From Paenibacillus agricola (lineage in GTDB: Bacteria; Bacillota; Bacilli; Paenibacillales; NBRC-103111): a stretch of DNA of 64,000 nt. A program made the position numbers and the translations under genes. Location of the stretch: NCBI RefSeq assembly GCF_011440305.1, contig NZ_JAAOIW010000007.1, positions 248,001 to 312,000 of the forward strand, given 5' to 3'. Below, one piece after another: positions 63,600 through 64,000 of the stretch (positions are counted from its first letter, which is position 1; every line of letters begins with the position of its first letter). The notes under the pieces are model-generated. The model did no database searches and was not told the origin of the DNA. It worked only from the letters and a program-made list of their open reading frames with translations.

Positions 63600-64000
63600 A
63601 TGAAAAAGAAAATGTATGCAATCACCCTATTTATTATTGTAGCTGCTATTACGCTCGTGGGTTGCTCTTCCAATAAAGATTCTAATTCCAGCGCTGGTCC
63701 TGCTTCAACTGCCGCTTCCTCGGAATCATCGTCTTTAGCCGGCAAAAAGTTTATTATTGCGACAGACGCCACGTATGCCCCTTTCGAATATGAAGAAAAC
63801 GGCAAATTTGTGGGCATCGACATTGACCTGATTGCCGCTATTGCCAAGCTCGAAGGATTCGAATATGAACTGAAGCCTATGGATTTCAAAGGCATCATTC
63901 CTGCCATTACTTCTAATCAAATTGACGCGGCGATTGCCGGCATGACCATTACGGATGAACGCAGAAATGCGCTGGACTTTTCGGAAGGCTATTTCGAATC
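63600..64000 (+). CDS. Amino-acid-binding lipoprotein of an ABC importer, N-terminal part
   Basis: Starts at ATG 63600, 17 nt after the M20 hydrolase stop, and runs off the window; about 133 residues are visible. A basic signal peptide (MKKKMY) ends in the lipobox ITLVGC (cysteine near residue 22), followed by a long Ser/Ala spacer. The mature domain has the family 3 solute-binding protein pattern IIATDATYAPFEYEENGKFVGIDIDLIAAIAK and MDFKGIIPAITSNQIDAAIAGMTITDERR. As the next gene in the diaminopropionate operon, it is the probable receptor for the amino acid or conjugate used there; the permease and ATPase are likely just beyond the edge. Confidence 0.93.
   Translation, partial: MKKKMYAITLFIIVAAITLVGCSSNKDSNSSAGPASTAASSESSSLAGKKFIIATDATYAPFEYEENGKFVGIDIDLIAAIAKLEGFEYELKPMDFKGIIPAITSNQIDAAIAGMTITDERRNALDFSEGYFE

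Noticed and set aside
1-64000. CRISPR array, tRNA, rRNA or insertion sequence
   Set aside because: No regularly spaced repeats, cloverleaf-like sequence, rRNA motifs or transposase frames were noticed on reading the sequence.

Overview
The window looks like a chromosomal segment of a Bacillales Firmicute, most likely Paenibacillus or a close relative. This is inferred from YesM/YesN-type two-component systems beside sugar ABC importers, lipobox-containing binding proteins, an OpuA-type betaine importer, CcpA (cre)-like operators, strong Shine-Dalgarno sequences and frequent GTG/TTG starts. No rRNA, tRNA, CRISPR array or recognisable insertion sequence was seen.

Layout. 1-0.7 kb: 3' end of a GH127-type glycosidase. 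0.7-7.6 kb (minus): histidine kinase, response regulator and a three-gene sugar importer. 7.9-15.0 kb (minus): a second complete importer plus response regulator/kinase set. 15.0-18.4 kb (plus): glycine betaine importer (OpuAA and an OpuAB-AC fusion). 18.5-23.5 kb (minus): a Pot-like importer ending in an M20 peptidase, divergent from an IclR regulator with a tandem operator between them. 24.6 kb: 3-methyladenine DNA glycosylase. 25.4-31.1 kb (minus): oligopeptide importer. 31.4-34.5 kb: PhnA-like protein, multicopper oxidase and an NmrA/SDR-type protein, the last two sharing inverted-repeat operators. 35.0-37.6 kb: diacylglycerol-kinase-like protein, AraC regulator and PhyH-type dioxygenase. 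37.9-43.8 kb: a third sugar-type importer with a membrane-bound AraC regulator. 44.0-45.2 kb: MFS exporter.

45.3-52.3 kb is an AT-rich accessory stretch. It holds a translationally coupled pair, a Panacea/YwgA-like small protein and a 608-residue membrane protein of unknown family, followed by a 1055-residue UvrA-like ATPase of unusual architecture whose gene lies between two copies of a 36-bp imperfect direct repeat. This is the best candidate for an undescribed system. 52.3-58.3 kb (minus): a second peptide importer ending in an OsmC protein. 58.3-64 kb: a NtrC-like activator with an atypical sigma-54 contact loop, then diaminopropionate ammonia-lyase, a YgeY-like M20 hydrolase and the start of an amino-acid binding lipoprotein.

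The overall theme is nutrient uptake. Seven complete ABC importers and part of an eighth are each tied to a local regulator, a hydrolase or a stress gene. At two importers the binding-protein gene is separated from its permeases by an intercistronic hairpin, which would give more binding protein than permease. Several sugar importers carry cre-like sites, which implies carbon catabolite control.
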